Part shown: piece by piece, positions 44,614 to 54,266 of the stretch | How the letters are laid out: each line of letters starts with the position of its first letter | Position numbering within the stretch: the stretch's first letter is position 1 | From: Pectobacterium brasiliense | GTDB lineage: Bacteria > Pseudomonadota > Gammaproteobacteria > Enterobacterales > Enterobacteriaceae | DNA: 64,000 bases | Direction of reading: 5' to 3' | NCBI RefSeq assembly: GCF_016950255.1 | Contig: NZ_JACGFN010000002.1 | Coordinates: forward strand, 1 to 64,000 | Notes under the pieces: generated by a model | What the model saw: only the letters and a program-made list of their open reading frames with translations | Database searches by the model: none | What the model was told of the DNA's origin: nothing | Translations under genes and position numbers: made by a program

Positions 44614-45484
44614 GGTTCTTCCTCTCCCAACGTTTCAATACCTGCCCCGCCGCCCCCGCCACTAACAGCGTCATGACTAGCAGCGTGAGCGAAAGCGCCG
44701 CCGCCATTGGCAGATTAGCGATCTGCATCGCCTGCTGATAAATCGAGATAGGTAACAGCGGTTGCAACCGTCCGCCAATCAGCAGCGGCGTAATATAACT
44801 GCCCGCAGCCAGCGAAAACACGATCACAAACCCCGTGACCATGCCCGGAAGCGTCAGTGGCAGCACCACCCACCTAAACGTCTGTGACGGTGTCGCCCCA
44901 AGACTCATTGAAGCCAGCCGTAACGACGGTGCCATCTCGTTGAGCGACGTGATCAACGGCAGCACGGCAAACGGCAACATCACCTGCACGTAGGCGATAA
45001 TCACCGCATTCATATTCCACAACAGGCTGAGCGGCTGTGGGATCAGACTCGTTGCCATCAGCACGCTGTTAACCAGCCCATTTTGCGCCAACAGCACAAT
45101 CCAGGCGAACGTCCGAATCACCACGCTGGTCAGCAGCGGGGAAATTAAAATGATGTAGAGCAGCGTGCGCCACGTTCGGCGTCGCGTCGTCACCAACAGC
45201 CAGGCGGCAGGCCAGGCCAATAGGACGGTCAGCAGTGCCGTAAGTACAGAAACCCACAGCGTGGTCCACAGGGCGTACAGGTAGTCGTACTGCGTAAATA
45301 CCGCAATATATTGCGTCAGGCTGAATCCCGGCAGCGGTTCCAATAGTCCGTCCACCTCCGTGAGGCTCTGATCGACCAGTAGCAGAATCGGTACCAGCAA
45401 AAATAGCAGCAGAAACACCAGGCAAGGGGTCAACATCAGCCAGGGAAACGCGTTCTTATTCTCTTTCAGGCGCGAGAGACTCAT
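44603..45484 (-). CDS. Polyamine-type ABC transporter permease (PotB type)
   Basis: 293 aa with six hydrophobic helices, an N-terminal cytoplasmic segment and the EAA-type loop LASMSLGATPSQTFRWVVLPLTLPGM. It resembles PotB/PotH-family permeases. Overlap with the ATPase gene is 4 nt (ATGA). It pairs with the downstream permease. Confidence 0.9.
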   Translation of the reverse strand: MSLSRLKENKNAFPWLMLTPCLVFLLLFLLVPILLLVDQSLTEVDGLLEPLPGFSLTQYIAVFTQYDYLYALWTTLWVSVLTALLTVLLAWPAAWLLVTTRRRTWRTLLYIILISPLLTSVVIRTFAWIVLLAQNGLVNSVLMATSLIPQPLSLLWNMNAVIIAYVQVMLPFAVLPLITSLNEMAPSLRLASMSLGATPSQTFRWVVLPLTLPGMVTGFVIVFSLAAGSYITPLLIGGRLQPLLPISIYQQAMQIANLPMAAALSLTLLVMTLLVAGAAGQVLKRWERKNHGH

Positions 45485-46578
45485 GCGGCATCACCTTCGG
45501 CGGGTAAAATCACCACATCGTCCACCTGCCAGTGCAGAAAGCAGGTTTCGCCGACGGCAGGCAGGCGAGAAAACGTCCGCTCATCGGCCTGCACCAGTAG
45601 CGTCCCACCGCCCGGTAACTGGCAGATCAGACGTACCGACGCCCCGGCGTAGCTAGCCTGTTTCACCGTTGCGGCAGTGTGGTTGACGCCCGCTCGACCC
45701 TCATTCGGAACTGACGCGAGCGCGATACGCTCTGGTCGAATCATCAGCCGCTGAGCCTGAGGGGTGAAGACAGGCGTGGCGACCACCAGCGGCTGTGCCG
45801 CGGCAACGAAATGGTCGTGCGCCACATAGTGACCGCCAGCGGCGTTCGCGCTCACCGTCAACAAATTTGCCTGTCCGATAAACTCGGCGACAAACCGGTT
45901 TTCCGGCGCATGGTAAAGCTGCCACGGCGTCCCTAGCTGCTGAAGGCGACCATTACCTAGGATGCCGATACGATCGGACAATGTTAAGGCTTCCTCCTGA
46001 TCGTGCGTCACCAGAACGGTCGTAATTCCTACACGCTGCTGCAATGCACGTAGCTCATCCTGCATCACTTTACGTAACCGCGCATCGAGGTTAGACAGGG
46101 GTTCATCCAATAACAGAACCTGCGGTTCAATCGCCAGCGCACGGGCAATGGCTACGCGCTGCTGCTGCCCGCCGGATAACTGATGTGGCCTGCGCGTCGC
46201 TAAGCCCTCCAGCCGTACCTGATGCAGCACCTCCTTTACCCGACGCTGACGATCCTGACGGCTGACCCGCCGGACGTTAAGGCCATAGGCGACATTTTCC
46301 TCAACGCTTAAATGCGGGAATAGCGCATAGTTTTGGAACACCATCCCGATGTTGCGACGGTACGGCGGACAATCGGTAATATCCTGCCCGTTGAGACGCA
46401 CACGTCCGGCGGTGGGTGCCAGAAAGCCTGCGATAATATTGAGCAGCGTGGTTTTACCACAGCCGCTCGGCCCCAGCAGGGAGAAAAACTCGCCCTGCGC
46501 AATCTCAAGACTGACGCCATCCAGAGCACGGTGTGCGTCAAACTCCCGCACAACGCCATCAATGGACACCGCACTCAT
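45481..46578 (-). CDS. Polyamine-type ABC transporter ATPase (PotA type)
   Basis: 365 aa. Walker A GPSGCGKTT, signature LSGGQQQRVAIARAL, Walker B VLLLDEPLSNLD, H-loop VTHDQEEA. The about 120-residue C-terminal extension is the regulatory TOBE domain of PotA/UgpC-type ATPases. It overlaps the binding-protein gene by 4 nt and the permease gene by 4 nt. It drives import through the two permeases encoded downstream. Confidence 0.93.
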   Translation of the reverse strand: MSAVSIDGVVREFDAHRALDGVSLEIAQGEFFSLLGPSGCGKTTLLNIIAGFLAPTAGRVRLNGQDITDCPPYRRNIGMVFQNYALFPHLSVEENVAYGLNVRRVSRQDRQRRVKEVLHQVRLEGLATRRPHQLSGGQQQRVAIARALAIEPQVLLLDEPLSNLDARLRKVMQDELRALQQRVGITTVLVTHDQEEALTLSDRIGILGNGRLQQLGTPWQLYHAPENRFVAEFIGQANLLTVSANAAGGHYVAHDHFVAAAQPLVVATPVFTPQAQRLMIRPERIALASVPNEGRAGVNHTAATVKQASYAGASVRLICQLPGGGTLLVQADERTFSRLPAVGETCFLHWQVDDVVILPAEGDAA

Positions 46579-47660
46579 TTGCCGCCCCCCAGCGCTTTAC
46601 TCCAACGGCTGGTCCAGTCAGCCAACTGTGGTGTCGCAGTAGCGTAGTCGATCCAGATGAGCTTGCTGTAAGCCTCTTCCCCAACCTGAACCTGCTGTTT
46701 TAACGTCGCACTGTACTGCACGTCCTTGTTAGTCATGCCGTACAAAGATTTATCGGAGAACGCTTTTTGCGTCTTATCACCAGAAAGCGCATTCACCAGT
46801 TTGTAGGCATTCGCCAGATTCGGTGCTCCTTTCGGGATCACCCAGTTAGCCGCACCGACCACCGGGCCATCAGAGGGATAAACGAAATCGACCTTCACGC
46901 CCTGCTGCTTGAGCGCAAACACGCGCCCATCCCAATAAGGCACAATCCAGGCATCGCCTCGTTCCAGCAGCGTCTGAATCGCACCAGGGCTGTCAGGGAA
47001 AGCGACGGCGTTACCGCGCAGTTCCGTCAGTTTGGCGAATGCCTTGTCAACATCCGCGGGATTATCCAGCTTCCCGCCCAGCGCATTGACCAGTCCGGCA
47101 AAAAACTGCAATCCAGCGGCATAGGTTGGCGAGGAAATCGCCACATGCCCCTTGTATTCCGGTTTCCACAAATCCAGCCAGCTCGTCGGCGGCGTTTTCA
47201 CCAAATCGCTGCGGTACGCCAGCCCCAACTGCCCGAGACTAAATGCGGCAGCATAGGTTTTGTTATCGCTGACAAAACGCGACTGCACGCTCGGGTAGAG
47301 CTTGTCGAGGTTGGGAATATGCTGTGCATCAAGCGGTTGTAGCAGATCGGCGGCAATCGCCCGCTGTACCGTGTCTGGCTGGAACACCACAATATCGTAA
47401 GGCGCTCGTCGCCCTTTACTGGCGCGCAGCTTGGCAAACCACTCGGCGTCAGCGCCTGGCACCACGGTCAGCTTGATATTGTTGTCTTTGGCAAACTGCT
47501 CTAGCCCGGCAGCACGAATATTTTTCTCCCAATCGCCGCCATAGACGCCGATCACCACGGAATCGGTGGCTTTCAGCGTCGTCGACTCGGCAAACACCGC
47601 GGTGGCAAACGTGGCAGACAACGCACTAAGCACTAACGTTCTGATAAGGGTGACACGCAT
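46575..47660 (-). CDS. Extracellular binding protein for polyamine-type ABC importer (PotD-like)
   Basis: 361 aa with a signal peptide (TLVLSALSATFATAVFA) and AGGAG before the ATG. The mature part has the SBP_bac_8 / PotD-like pattern (VVIGVYGGDWEKNIRAAGLEQF; ISSPTYAAGLQFFAGLV; NWVIPKGAPNLANAYKLVNAL). The ligand is unknown; such proteins bind polyamines, opines, iron-hydroxide or small organic acids. Co-transcription with hyuB and hyuA points to a hydantoin- or oxoproline-like cyclic compound. It lies 28 nt after hyuB. Confidence 0.9.
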   Translation of the reverse strand: MRVTLIRTLVLSALSATFATAVFAESTTLKATDSVVIGVYGGDWEKNIRAAGLEQFAKDNNIKLTVVPGADAEWFAKLRASKGRRAPYDIVVFQPDTVQRAIAADLLQPLDAQHIPNLDKLYPSVQSRFVSDNKTYAAAFSLGQLGLAYRSDLVKTPPTSWLDLWKPEYKGHVAISSPTYAAGLQFFAGLVNALGGKLDNPADVDKAFAKLTELRGNAVAFPDSPGAIQTLLERGDAWIVPYWDGRVFALKQQGVKVDFVYPSDGPVVGAANWVIPKGAPNLANAYKLVNALSGDKTQKAFSDKSLYGMTNKDVQYSATLKQQVQVGEEAYSKLIWIDYATATPQLADWTSRWSKALGGGK

Positions 47661-47688
47661 AATTTCTCCTGGTGATTACAGTGCGCAT

Positions 47689-49683
47689 TTACGGCGCAGA
47701 AAATGGGGATGCCTGCCGTTCTAATACAGCCAGCGCATCGGCAAAGCCCTGTCGGGCAAGCGTGATAGAAGACGAGGTTTGCTGTGGAAAACCCGCAGGC
47801 AGGTGCGCCAGCGCCGCGGCAAAGACTTGCTGACGAAAACGCTGCCGTTCAGCGGGCAACAGCGGATATAACAAGACATTAAGGCGCGTTAGTAGCGCGG
47901 GCTCAAAGACTGCCAACCAATGATCCCGCGCGGGGCCGAATGACGAGTGATGAGGCGCGAGCGCCCGATGTCTGGCGGTTTCATCACGATCGACCACACC
48001 CTTTACGATAACCACGCCATAGCGCTCGCGGGCAGACGTTTCGCTAATCAACTGGTTCTCGACATCGTCCAGCACCGCGGCAACATCACGCGCAAAGGGA
48101 TCGCCCCACCCGCCACCGCCCGGTGTTTGCAATAAAATTTCATCGCCCTGTTTCACACTGAGCAGATCGATCTTGCCTAATTCAATATCCCCTCGGCCGG
48201 GATTCAGCGTCATCGTGGCGCACTCTCCCGGTAGCCCACCGTGCGCGCCCCACGGCTGAAACACCCTACGTTCCATGCCGCGCGCCAGAATGGTGCTGTC
48301 GTCCTGAAGCAGGCGAATGTGGATCTGCTGTCCCATTCCACCGCGCCACTGTCCGGCCCCCGCAGAGTCCTCACGCAGGCCGTACCGCACAATTTCAACG
48401 TGTGTTTCTGCCTCGACCATCTCGACTGGGTTATTCGCCAGATTGGAAATACTGTTGTCGCGGCCATCAATACCATCGTGTCCCCAACGCGCGCCGCCAC
48501 CGCCCACCATCGGTTCGATCACCTGAACATTCTGTTCACGCCCTTGCGAACGCCGTTCAGCGACAACCAAAGGAATAATGGTGCCGCCGCTAGCAGCGGG
48601 CATCACCTTGGCGAGCGCCTGACCGAGCAGGCCATTTAACACGTCATTGACCCGTACCGCCGTCGCGTGGCGCACGCCCACCGCGGCGGGAAACTGCGGG
48701 TTGACTACCGAACCGGACGGCGCAAACAGGGTTATCGGAGCCAGTAGGCCAGCATTGATTGGTACCGTTTTATCCAGCGTGCAAACCAGCGCCAGAATAC
48801 GCAACGTAAGCCAGGCATGGGGTTCGCCGTGGCTGGGAATATTAATGGCAGCCGTCACCTGCGCGTCGCTGCCGGTAAAATCGAGATGGATAGCGCCATC
48901 GTCTACCCGTGCGCTGACCACAAGGCGCACCGGCAGCCCGCAGCCTGCCGCATCGTCCAGATAATCTTCAAACGCATAAGTTCCGTTCGGAATACGGCGT
49001 AATACTTGTCGGGCACGCGCCGTCGCATAGTCCTGTAAATCCTGCTGCGCCTGCACCACATCCGCCACACCGTGCAGACGCACAATCTGCGCCAGCCGCT
49101 GCTGCCCGGCATTTAATGCCGCCAGCATCGCCTGAATGTCCCCCGCGTTGGCCTCAGGGGTTCGGCTATTGGCTGCCAACAATTGCATCAACTCACGGTT
49201 AATCTCACCGCCACGGACCAGCCTGATCGGTGGAATTTGCAGCCCTTCCTGAAAAATATCGCTGTTCGTTGGCGAAATACTACTTGGCACCCGCCCGCCG
49301 ACGTCGGAAGCATGCAGAAATGCCCAGCCCCACGCGACAATCTCTCCGTCGATAAACCACGGTGCCAACAGTTGCAGGTCGGGAAGATGGGTGGCTAACC
49401 CGCGCGAGCGATAGGGATCGTTAGTCAGGATCACATCGCCCGGTTGCAGATCGTCGAATGCCTGCATGGTAGGCAAGCTGTCTAGCCCGACAAAACCGGA
49501 CACCCCGATCCCACGCGGATAAGCAAAAAAACGCCCATGACGGTCGGCGACGGCACAGCAGAAATCCGCGGTTTCCTTTACATAGAGCGTACGTCCCGTG
49601 CGTTGCAGGATATAGCACATCTCTTCTGTCAACGCGGTCAGCTTGTTATTCAGGATCTCTAACGTAATCGCATCCAGTTTCAT
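47689..49683 (-). CDS. hyuB: Hydantoinase B/oxoprolinase-family subunit
   Basis: The 664-aa protein belongs to the HyuB family: DFCCAVADRHGRFFAYPRGI, GDVILTNDPYRSRGLATHLPDL, DFTGSDAQVTAAIN and GSGGGWGDP-like GGGGWGDPFARD toward the C-terminus. With HyuA it makes an ATP-dependent enzyme that opens cyclic imides or amides (N-methylhydantoin, 5-oxoproline, caprolactam) or carboxylates ketones (acetophenone carboxylase). The start overlaps hyuA by 4 nt. The C-terminal about 120 residues extend past the core. Substrate cannot be assigned. Confidence 0.9.
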   Translation of the reverse strand: MKLDAITLEILNNKLTALTEEMCYILQRTGRTLYVKETADFCCAVADRHGRFFAYPRGIGVSGFVGLDSLPTMQAFDDLQPGDVILTNDPYRSRGLATHLPDLQLLAPWFIDGEIVAWGWAFLHASDVGGRVPSSISPTNSDIFQEGLQIPPIRLVRGGEINRELMQLLAANSRTPEANAGDIQAMLAALNAGQQRLAQIVRLHGVADVVQAQQDLQDYATARARQVLRRIPNGTYAFEDYLDDAAGCGLPVRLVVSARVDDGAIHLDFTGSDAQVTAAINIPSHGEPHAWLTLRILALVCTLDKTVPINAGLLAPITLFAPSGSVVNPQFPAAVGVRHATAVRVNDVLNGLLGQALAKVMPAASGGTIIPLVVAERRSQGREQNVQVIEPMVGGGGARWGHDGIDGRDNSISNLANNPVEMVEAETHVEIVRYGLREDSAGAGQWRGGMGQQIHIRLLQDDSTILARGMERRVFQPWGAHGGLPGECATMTLNPGRGDIELGKIDLLSVKQGDEILLQTPGGGGWGDPFARDVAAVLDDVENQLISETSARERYGVVIVKGVVDRDETARHRALAPHHSSFGPARDHWLAVFEPALLTRLNVLLYPLLPAERQRFRQQVFAAALAHLPAGFPQQTSSSITLARQGFADALAVLERQASPFSAP

Positions 49684-51761
49684 GCCTTACCTCCCGTCGT
49701 TTTTTTGACGATAAGGAGATTCCCCTGCACGTCTACCGAACCCTGCCAGTCGGGTAAAATCAGCGTGGTGGTGTCATCCTGCTCAACGATAGCCGGACCA
49801 TTCAGCACGTCACCTTCACACAGCGTTTGGCGTTGCCACACCGTGGCATCATGCCAGCGCTGACGAAAATAGAAGCGGCGTGTGATGGGCGCAACGCCTG
49901 TGCTAGCAAACGCCGTGCGCTCATCAGGTAACGCTGGTAGGCGGGCGGTGAGCGATAACCGCAGCGTCGTTAGCACGACTTCCCCATCGGGGTTGACGAA
50001 ACCGTAGCGTTGCCGATGTTGTTGCGTAAATGCTGCGAGGAGTGCAGCAACACCGATCCCATCAGGCTCGCCTAAAGGCACCGTCAGTTCGTAGGCCTGA
50101 CCGGAATAACGCATATCGGCTTCCACATCGAAAGTGACATGCGTGCTGAAGGCCGCCCCTTGTTGCGCAAACCATGACAAGGCCAGATCGCGCAGTGTAC
50201 GCAGCACGGCGAGAATAGGCGCTTGCGCTTCATCATTCACCGTCACACGCAGGCTACGGATGAAATCACGTCGAATATCCGCCGTTACCGCCCCTTGAGC
50301 ACAGAACGTCCCAGGACGTAACGGCACCAGAATTCGAGTAATACCCGCTTCATCGGCCAGCAGATTGGCATGGGTGGGTCCCGCACCGCCAAACGGCACC
50401 AGCGTCAGCGCATCCGGTGACGCCCCCTGCTGTGCCAGCACTTTATTCAATTCAGTCGCCATCTGGGTCGTCGCGACGGCTAATGCGCCACTAGCCGCCT
50501 GCTGAGCTGCTTCATCACCGGAGAACCCGAGTCGTGCCGCAAGATCTGCCAATGCAGTTTGAGCTCGCGCAGCATCCAGCGGCATCGCGCCGCCCAGAAA
50601 AGTCTCCGCCGACACAATACCGCTCACCAGATAGCAGTCAGTCACAGTGGGTCGATCGCCACCCCGCGCATAGGCCACCGGACCAGGGTCAGCACCCGCA
50701 CTTTCTGGGCCAACCTTTAAAATTCCGTACTCATCCACATGCACCACAGAGCCTCCGCCAGCGCCAATTGCCGAGACCCCCACCACCGGTAAGATCAGCG
50801 GCAATCCACCAATATCTGTGCGCGTCACGCGGGCGACTTCACCGTCCAATGAAAGCGACATATCGCTGCTGGTACCCCCCATATCAAAGGAGAGGAATCC
50901 ACCGCCACCAGAGTGTTTTACCAGCCGCGCTGCGGCACTGACGCCCGAAGCCGGACCAGAAAGCAAAGTATCGACAGGACGTTGCAGCGCCCCCTCCAAC
51001 GGCAGCACGCCACCGTTTGAAGCCGTGATCAGCAGTTTGGCGCTAATGTCCTCCTGCTGTAGCAACGCCGCCAGTCGGGAAAAATAGCGCTGCATCAGCG
51101 GTTGAATATAGGCATTAAGCCCGGCGACCAGCGTACGTTCATACTCGCGAATTTCCGGCCATAGCTGTGCGGCAGACAGCACCGGAATATCCAATAGCGG
51201 CTCGGCGATTTGCTGCGCCAGCTCGGCTTCCGCCTGCGGGTTGGCGTACCCGTTAATCGTCATTAGCGCTACCGCACTGACCTCCAGTGCCTGTATCTGT
51301 GTCACCAGCGTGGCGATATCCTCCGCTGTGGGACGCGACGACCATTCCCCCTGCGGGGTAAAGCGTGCGAGAATCTCCAGCACACGCTGGCGTGGCAGAA
51401 AGGGGGGCTCACGATCGGCATGAAAATCAAAGGAAGAAGGTAAACGAGCGCGGCCGATTTCCAGCACATCGCGAAAACCTCGGCTAACAACCAGCGCAAT
51501 ACGTGCACCGCGCCGCTGAATAATGGCATTAAGCCCAAGCGTTGTACCGTGCAGCAGGAACGCTATCGCAGAGGCAGGCAGCTCGCTCTTATGCAGAAGC
51601 GCCAATAACCCGTCACGCACGGCATGTGCCGGATCGTCCGGTGTACTCGGCTGTTTATGAAAGAAATACTGCTGACGAATAGGTTCGAATAAGACAAAGT
51701 CGGTAAAGGTACCGCCCACATCCACCCCTACCCGCGCGCCAGTAGTCGCAAGTGTGTTCAC
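49680..51761 (-). CDS. hyuA: Hydantoinase A/oxoprolinase-family ATPase subunit
   Basis: 693 aa with the ASKHA-type ATPase start GVDVGGTFTDFVLFEP, the loop HGTTLGLNAIIQRRGARIALV, the metal/phosphate region SFDMGGTSSDMSL and GPESAGADPGPVAYARGG. HyuA hydrolyses ATP to activate the ring amide. It is the first gene of a six-gene operon with hyuB and the polyamine-type importer, and is divergent from the M20 dipeptidase gene (about 245 bp shared upstream region). Together with hyuB it probably acts on the compound brought in by the co-encoded transporter. Confidence 0.92.
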   Translation of the reverse strand: MNTLATTGARVGVDVGGTFTDFVLFEPIRQQYFFHKQPSTPDDPAHAVRDGLLALLHKSELPASAIAFLLHGTTLGLNAIIQRRGARIALVVSRGFRDVLEIGRARLPSSFDFHADREPPFLPRQRVLEILARFTPQGEWSSRPTAEDIATLVTQIQALEVSAVALMTINGYANPQAEAELAQQIAEPLLDIPVLSAAQLWPEIREYERTLVAGLNAYIQPLMQRYFSRLAALLQQEDISAKLLITASNGGVLPLEGALQRPVDTLLSGPASGVSAAARLVKHSGGGGFLSFDMGGTSSDMSLSLDGEVARVTRTDIGGLPLILPVVGVSAIGAGGGSVVHVDEYGILKVGPESAGADPGPVAYARGGDRPTVTDCYLVSGIVSAETFLGGAMPLDAARAQTALADLAARLGFSGDEAAQQAASGALAVATTQMATELNKVLAQQGASPDALTLVPFGGAGPTHANLLADEAGITRILVPLRPGTFCAQGAVTADIRRDFIRSLRVTVNDEAQAPILAVLRTLRDLALSWFAQQGAAFSTHVTFDVEADMRYSGQAYELTVPLGEPDGIGVAALLAAFTQQHRQRYGFVNPDGEVVLTTLRLSLTARLPALPDERTAFASTGVAPITRRFYFRQRWHDATVWQRQTLCEGDVLNGPAIVEQDDTTTLILPDWQGSVDVQGNLLIVKKTTGGKA

Positions 51762-52007
51762 CCTATTCTCCTGATGAAAAGGCGCGATGCGCCAAAAAAT
51801 ACCAAGTGTTATGAATAATAAGCAGTCGTTAATAACTCGTAATTACCATGTCAGCGAGAAGCGGGACGAATAACAAATTTTGCTATCGTTTGCCGAAATT
51901 AGGGATTAGCCAGTGATATATGTCGCTCACAGATATCCATAGCCAGAATCAAGCTAAAACGTGGCGGGCAGATGTTTTATGTTATCTGTCACTTAATGGA
52001 GGAAAGT

Positions 52008-53501
52008 ATGTCTACAACCCTTACCCCTCAAGAAAGCGCCCTGTTACCGCACATTGAGAACTGGATTGCCGAGCAGAGTGATTCACTGATTAATGAACTG
52101 GCGACATGGATTGCCATTCCCAGCGTGAGCCGTGCCGATCTTGCGCAGCCGGGTGCACCATTCGGCTCCGTATGCGCTCACATGTTGGATACCGCGCTAA
52201 CGCTGGCAGATCAGGCCGGGTTTCGAACCGAACGGCATGAAGGCTACGCGGGTTCGGTAATTTACGGTGAGCACGACGAGGATATCGGCCTGATAAGCCA
52301 CCTTGATGTCGTCCCCGCCGGTGAACATTGGACGTATCCGCCGTTTGCGCTAACGCGCCATGGTGATTTTCTGATTGGTCGCGGCGTGGCTGACAATAAA
52401 GGCCCTGCGATCCTCAATTTGTATTTGCTCAAGCTGGTGCGCGCGCTGAATCTGCCCCTGCACCACAACCTGCGTATCGTGTATGGGCTGGCGGAAGAGA
52501 CCGATATGGCCGATCTCGTCTGGTTTGCCCAACATGGGCCCGTGCCACGTCTTTCTCTGGTCACCGACGGGAAGTTTCCAGTGAACTATGCGCAGAAAGG
52601 ACAAATCACATTCCGGCTACACATTGCCGACGCAGGCGTACTGGCGAACCTGACAGCGGGCAATGCGGCCAACAGTATTCCAGCCACCGCATATCTCACC
52701 CTCCCCGATGCACCTCGCGATCTCACAGTGGATGGGCTGCGCGGTTTGGGCGCGGGACGCATTACGCTAAGACCCACCGAACTTGGGCTAACGATACACG
52801 CGCAGGGTATTGCGGGTCACGCTGCGTTCCCCGATGGCACACTCAGCGCCGCCATCGTGCTACTCGACGCGCTACGCGAACTGGATTTGCTGCCAGAACG
52901 GGAACGTACGCTGGCCACGCAGTTACAGCAGATTTTCACCTCTCCCCATGGTGAGGGCATTGGTCTGGCCCAGGAGGATGAGCCGTCAGGTAAACTGACG
53001 TTGAACGCCGGTCTGTGGCAATCCACTACGTCCGGCTCACTCACCCTCCTTGCCGATATGCGTTATCCGGTGACGCTGGAAGGAAACACCATCATAACGA
53101 CCTTGCGCGATGGGCTTGCCACGTTGACAAACGACATCACGCTGGTAGACGGTTGGCGCGATGTGCCCCCATTTTATCTGCCTGAAGAGGACAGTACACG
53201 ACAGCTCTTGCAGCAAAGCTGGCACGATGTCACAGGGCGCACAGAGCCGGCCTATTCCATGGGGGGCGTCACCCATTCCAAAGTGCTGCCGCGGGCGACT
53301 ACGTTTGGCCCAGGCTATCTACGTACTGAGGATAACAGCCCAGATTTCCTGCCTATCGGCCACGGCTTACCGCATGGCGCTGACGAAGTGATTCATCTGC
53401 CGTCGCTGCTGGCAGCGCTGCCAGTCTATGTGATTGCACTCATACGACTGGACGCGGCACTGCATGCGCAAAATCAGGAGAAGCCTTCCCATGCTCGTTG
53501 A
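52008..53501 (+). CDS. M20-family dipeptidase (PepV/Sapep-like)
   Basis: 497 aa from ATG 52008, with GGAGG at 51998-52002; an upstream ATG at 51972 lacks a ribosome site. The metal and catalytic residues of M20 are visible: LISHLDVVPAG (H98, D100), GRGVADNKGP (D129), GLAEETDMADL (E163-E164), VTDGKFPVNY and the late His in MGGVTHSKVLPRA. The length and YPPFALTRHGDFLIGRGVADNKGP are typical of PepV/Sapep dipeptidases, which cleave N-terminal dipeptides or N-acyl amino acids. It heads a plus-strand operon with an esterase and an enolase-superfamily gene. Confidence 0.88.
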   Translation: MSTTLTPQESALLPHIENWIAEQSDSLINELATWIAIPSVSRADLAQPGAPFGSVCAHMLDTALTLADQAGFRTERHEGYAGSVIYGEHDEDIGLISHLDVVPAGEHWTYPPFALTRHGDFLIGRGVADNKGPAILNLYLLKLVRALNLPLHHNLRIVYGLAEETDMADLVWFAQHGPVPRLSLVTDGKFPVNYAQKGQITFRLHIADAGVLANLTAGNAANSIPATAYLTLPDAPRDLTVDGLRGLGAGRITLRPTELGLTIHAQGIAGHAAFPDGTLSAAIVLLDALRELDLLPERERTLATQLQQIFTSPHGEGIGLAQEDEPSGKLTLNAGLWQSTTSGSLTLLADMRYPVTLEGNTIITTLRDGLATLTNDITLVDGWRDVPPFYLPEEDSTRQLLQQSWHDVTGRTEPAYSMGGVTHSKVLPRATTFGPGYLRTEDNSPDFLPIGHGLPHGADEVIHLPSLLAALPVYVIALIRLDAALHAQNQEKPSHAR

Positions 53502-54225
53502 TGACAACACAACAGCCTTTGTGTTGATACATGGCGCCTGGCACGGTGGCTGGTGCTGGTCACGCATCACTGAGCGGCTTACCGCCGCAGGTTTCGCCGC
53601 CGCCGCGCCGACGCTCGCCGGGTTGGCCGAACGCCGTGGCGAGCTATCGCGTGGCATAAACCTGTCTACGCACATTCACGACATTATCGATACAATCCAG
53701 CAACAGGGTTGGCAAAACATCACGTTGGTCGGACACAGCTACGGCGGATTTCCCGCCACGGCTGCCGCATATCAGTTGCCTGACGTCGTCAGCCATCTGA
53801 TTCTGCTGGATGCTTTTTTACCCGCACCGGGTGAGAAGTTACTGGATCACGCGCCCGACCTTATCGCCGCCTACCAGACGCAGGCAGCACGCGACCCCGC
53901 GTGGCACATTCCCCCGCTTCCATCGCTGCTGTTTGGCGTGAATGAAGCCGACCGCGAGTGGGTCGATGCTCACCTGACACCGCAGCCGGTAAACACCTAT
54001 TTTGAATCAGTAGCCTTACCTCCCGCGCCACCGACACTGAAAAAGACCTATATCCGCTGCACGCGCGCGGCGGGCAACTACCTCACCACCTCGATACAAC
54101 GTGCTCAGACCGATCCAAGCTGGCATTTTCTGACGCTCAATAGCGACCACGATGCCATGATCGATGCGCCTGACGCGCTAACAACACTACTGACATCAGC
54201 GTTGACAACCCGCACGCCTCTGTGA
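53491..54225 (+). CDS. Alpha/beta hydrolase, EstC/methylesterase-like
   Basis: 244 aa from ATG 53491, overlapping the dipeptidase end by 11 nt; the 53434 start would lie inside the dipeptidase. It begins AFVLIHGAWHGGWCWSRI, the signature of the plant methylesterase/hydroxynitrile-lyase and bacterial EstC branch. The nucleophile is in GHSYGG, and a late GDHD-like NSDHDAMIDAP carries the His of the triad. It probably hydrolyses a small ester or amide in the cytoplasm. It is coupled to the dipeptidase and to the enolase-superfamily gene. Confidence 0.82.
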   Translation: MLVDDNTTAFVLIHGAWHGGWCWSRITERLTAAGFAAAAPTLAGLAERRGELSRGINLSTHIHDIIDTIQQQGWQNITLVGHSYGGFPATAAAYQLPDVVSHLILLDAFLPAPGEKLLDHAPDLIAAYQTQAARDPAWHIPPLPSLLFGVNEADREWVDAHLTPQPVNTYFESVALPPAPPTLKKTYIRCTRAAGNYLTTSIQRAQTDPSWHFLTLNSDHDAMIDAPDALTTLLTSALTTRTPL

Positions 54226-54266
54226 TTAGACTCAATCCTAAGCAGGCTAACTTAAGGAAAGGGTTG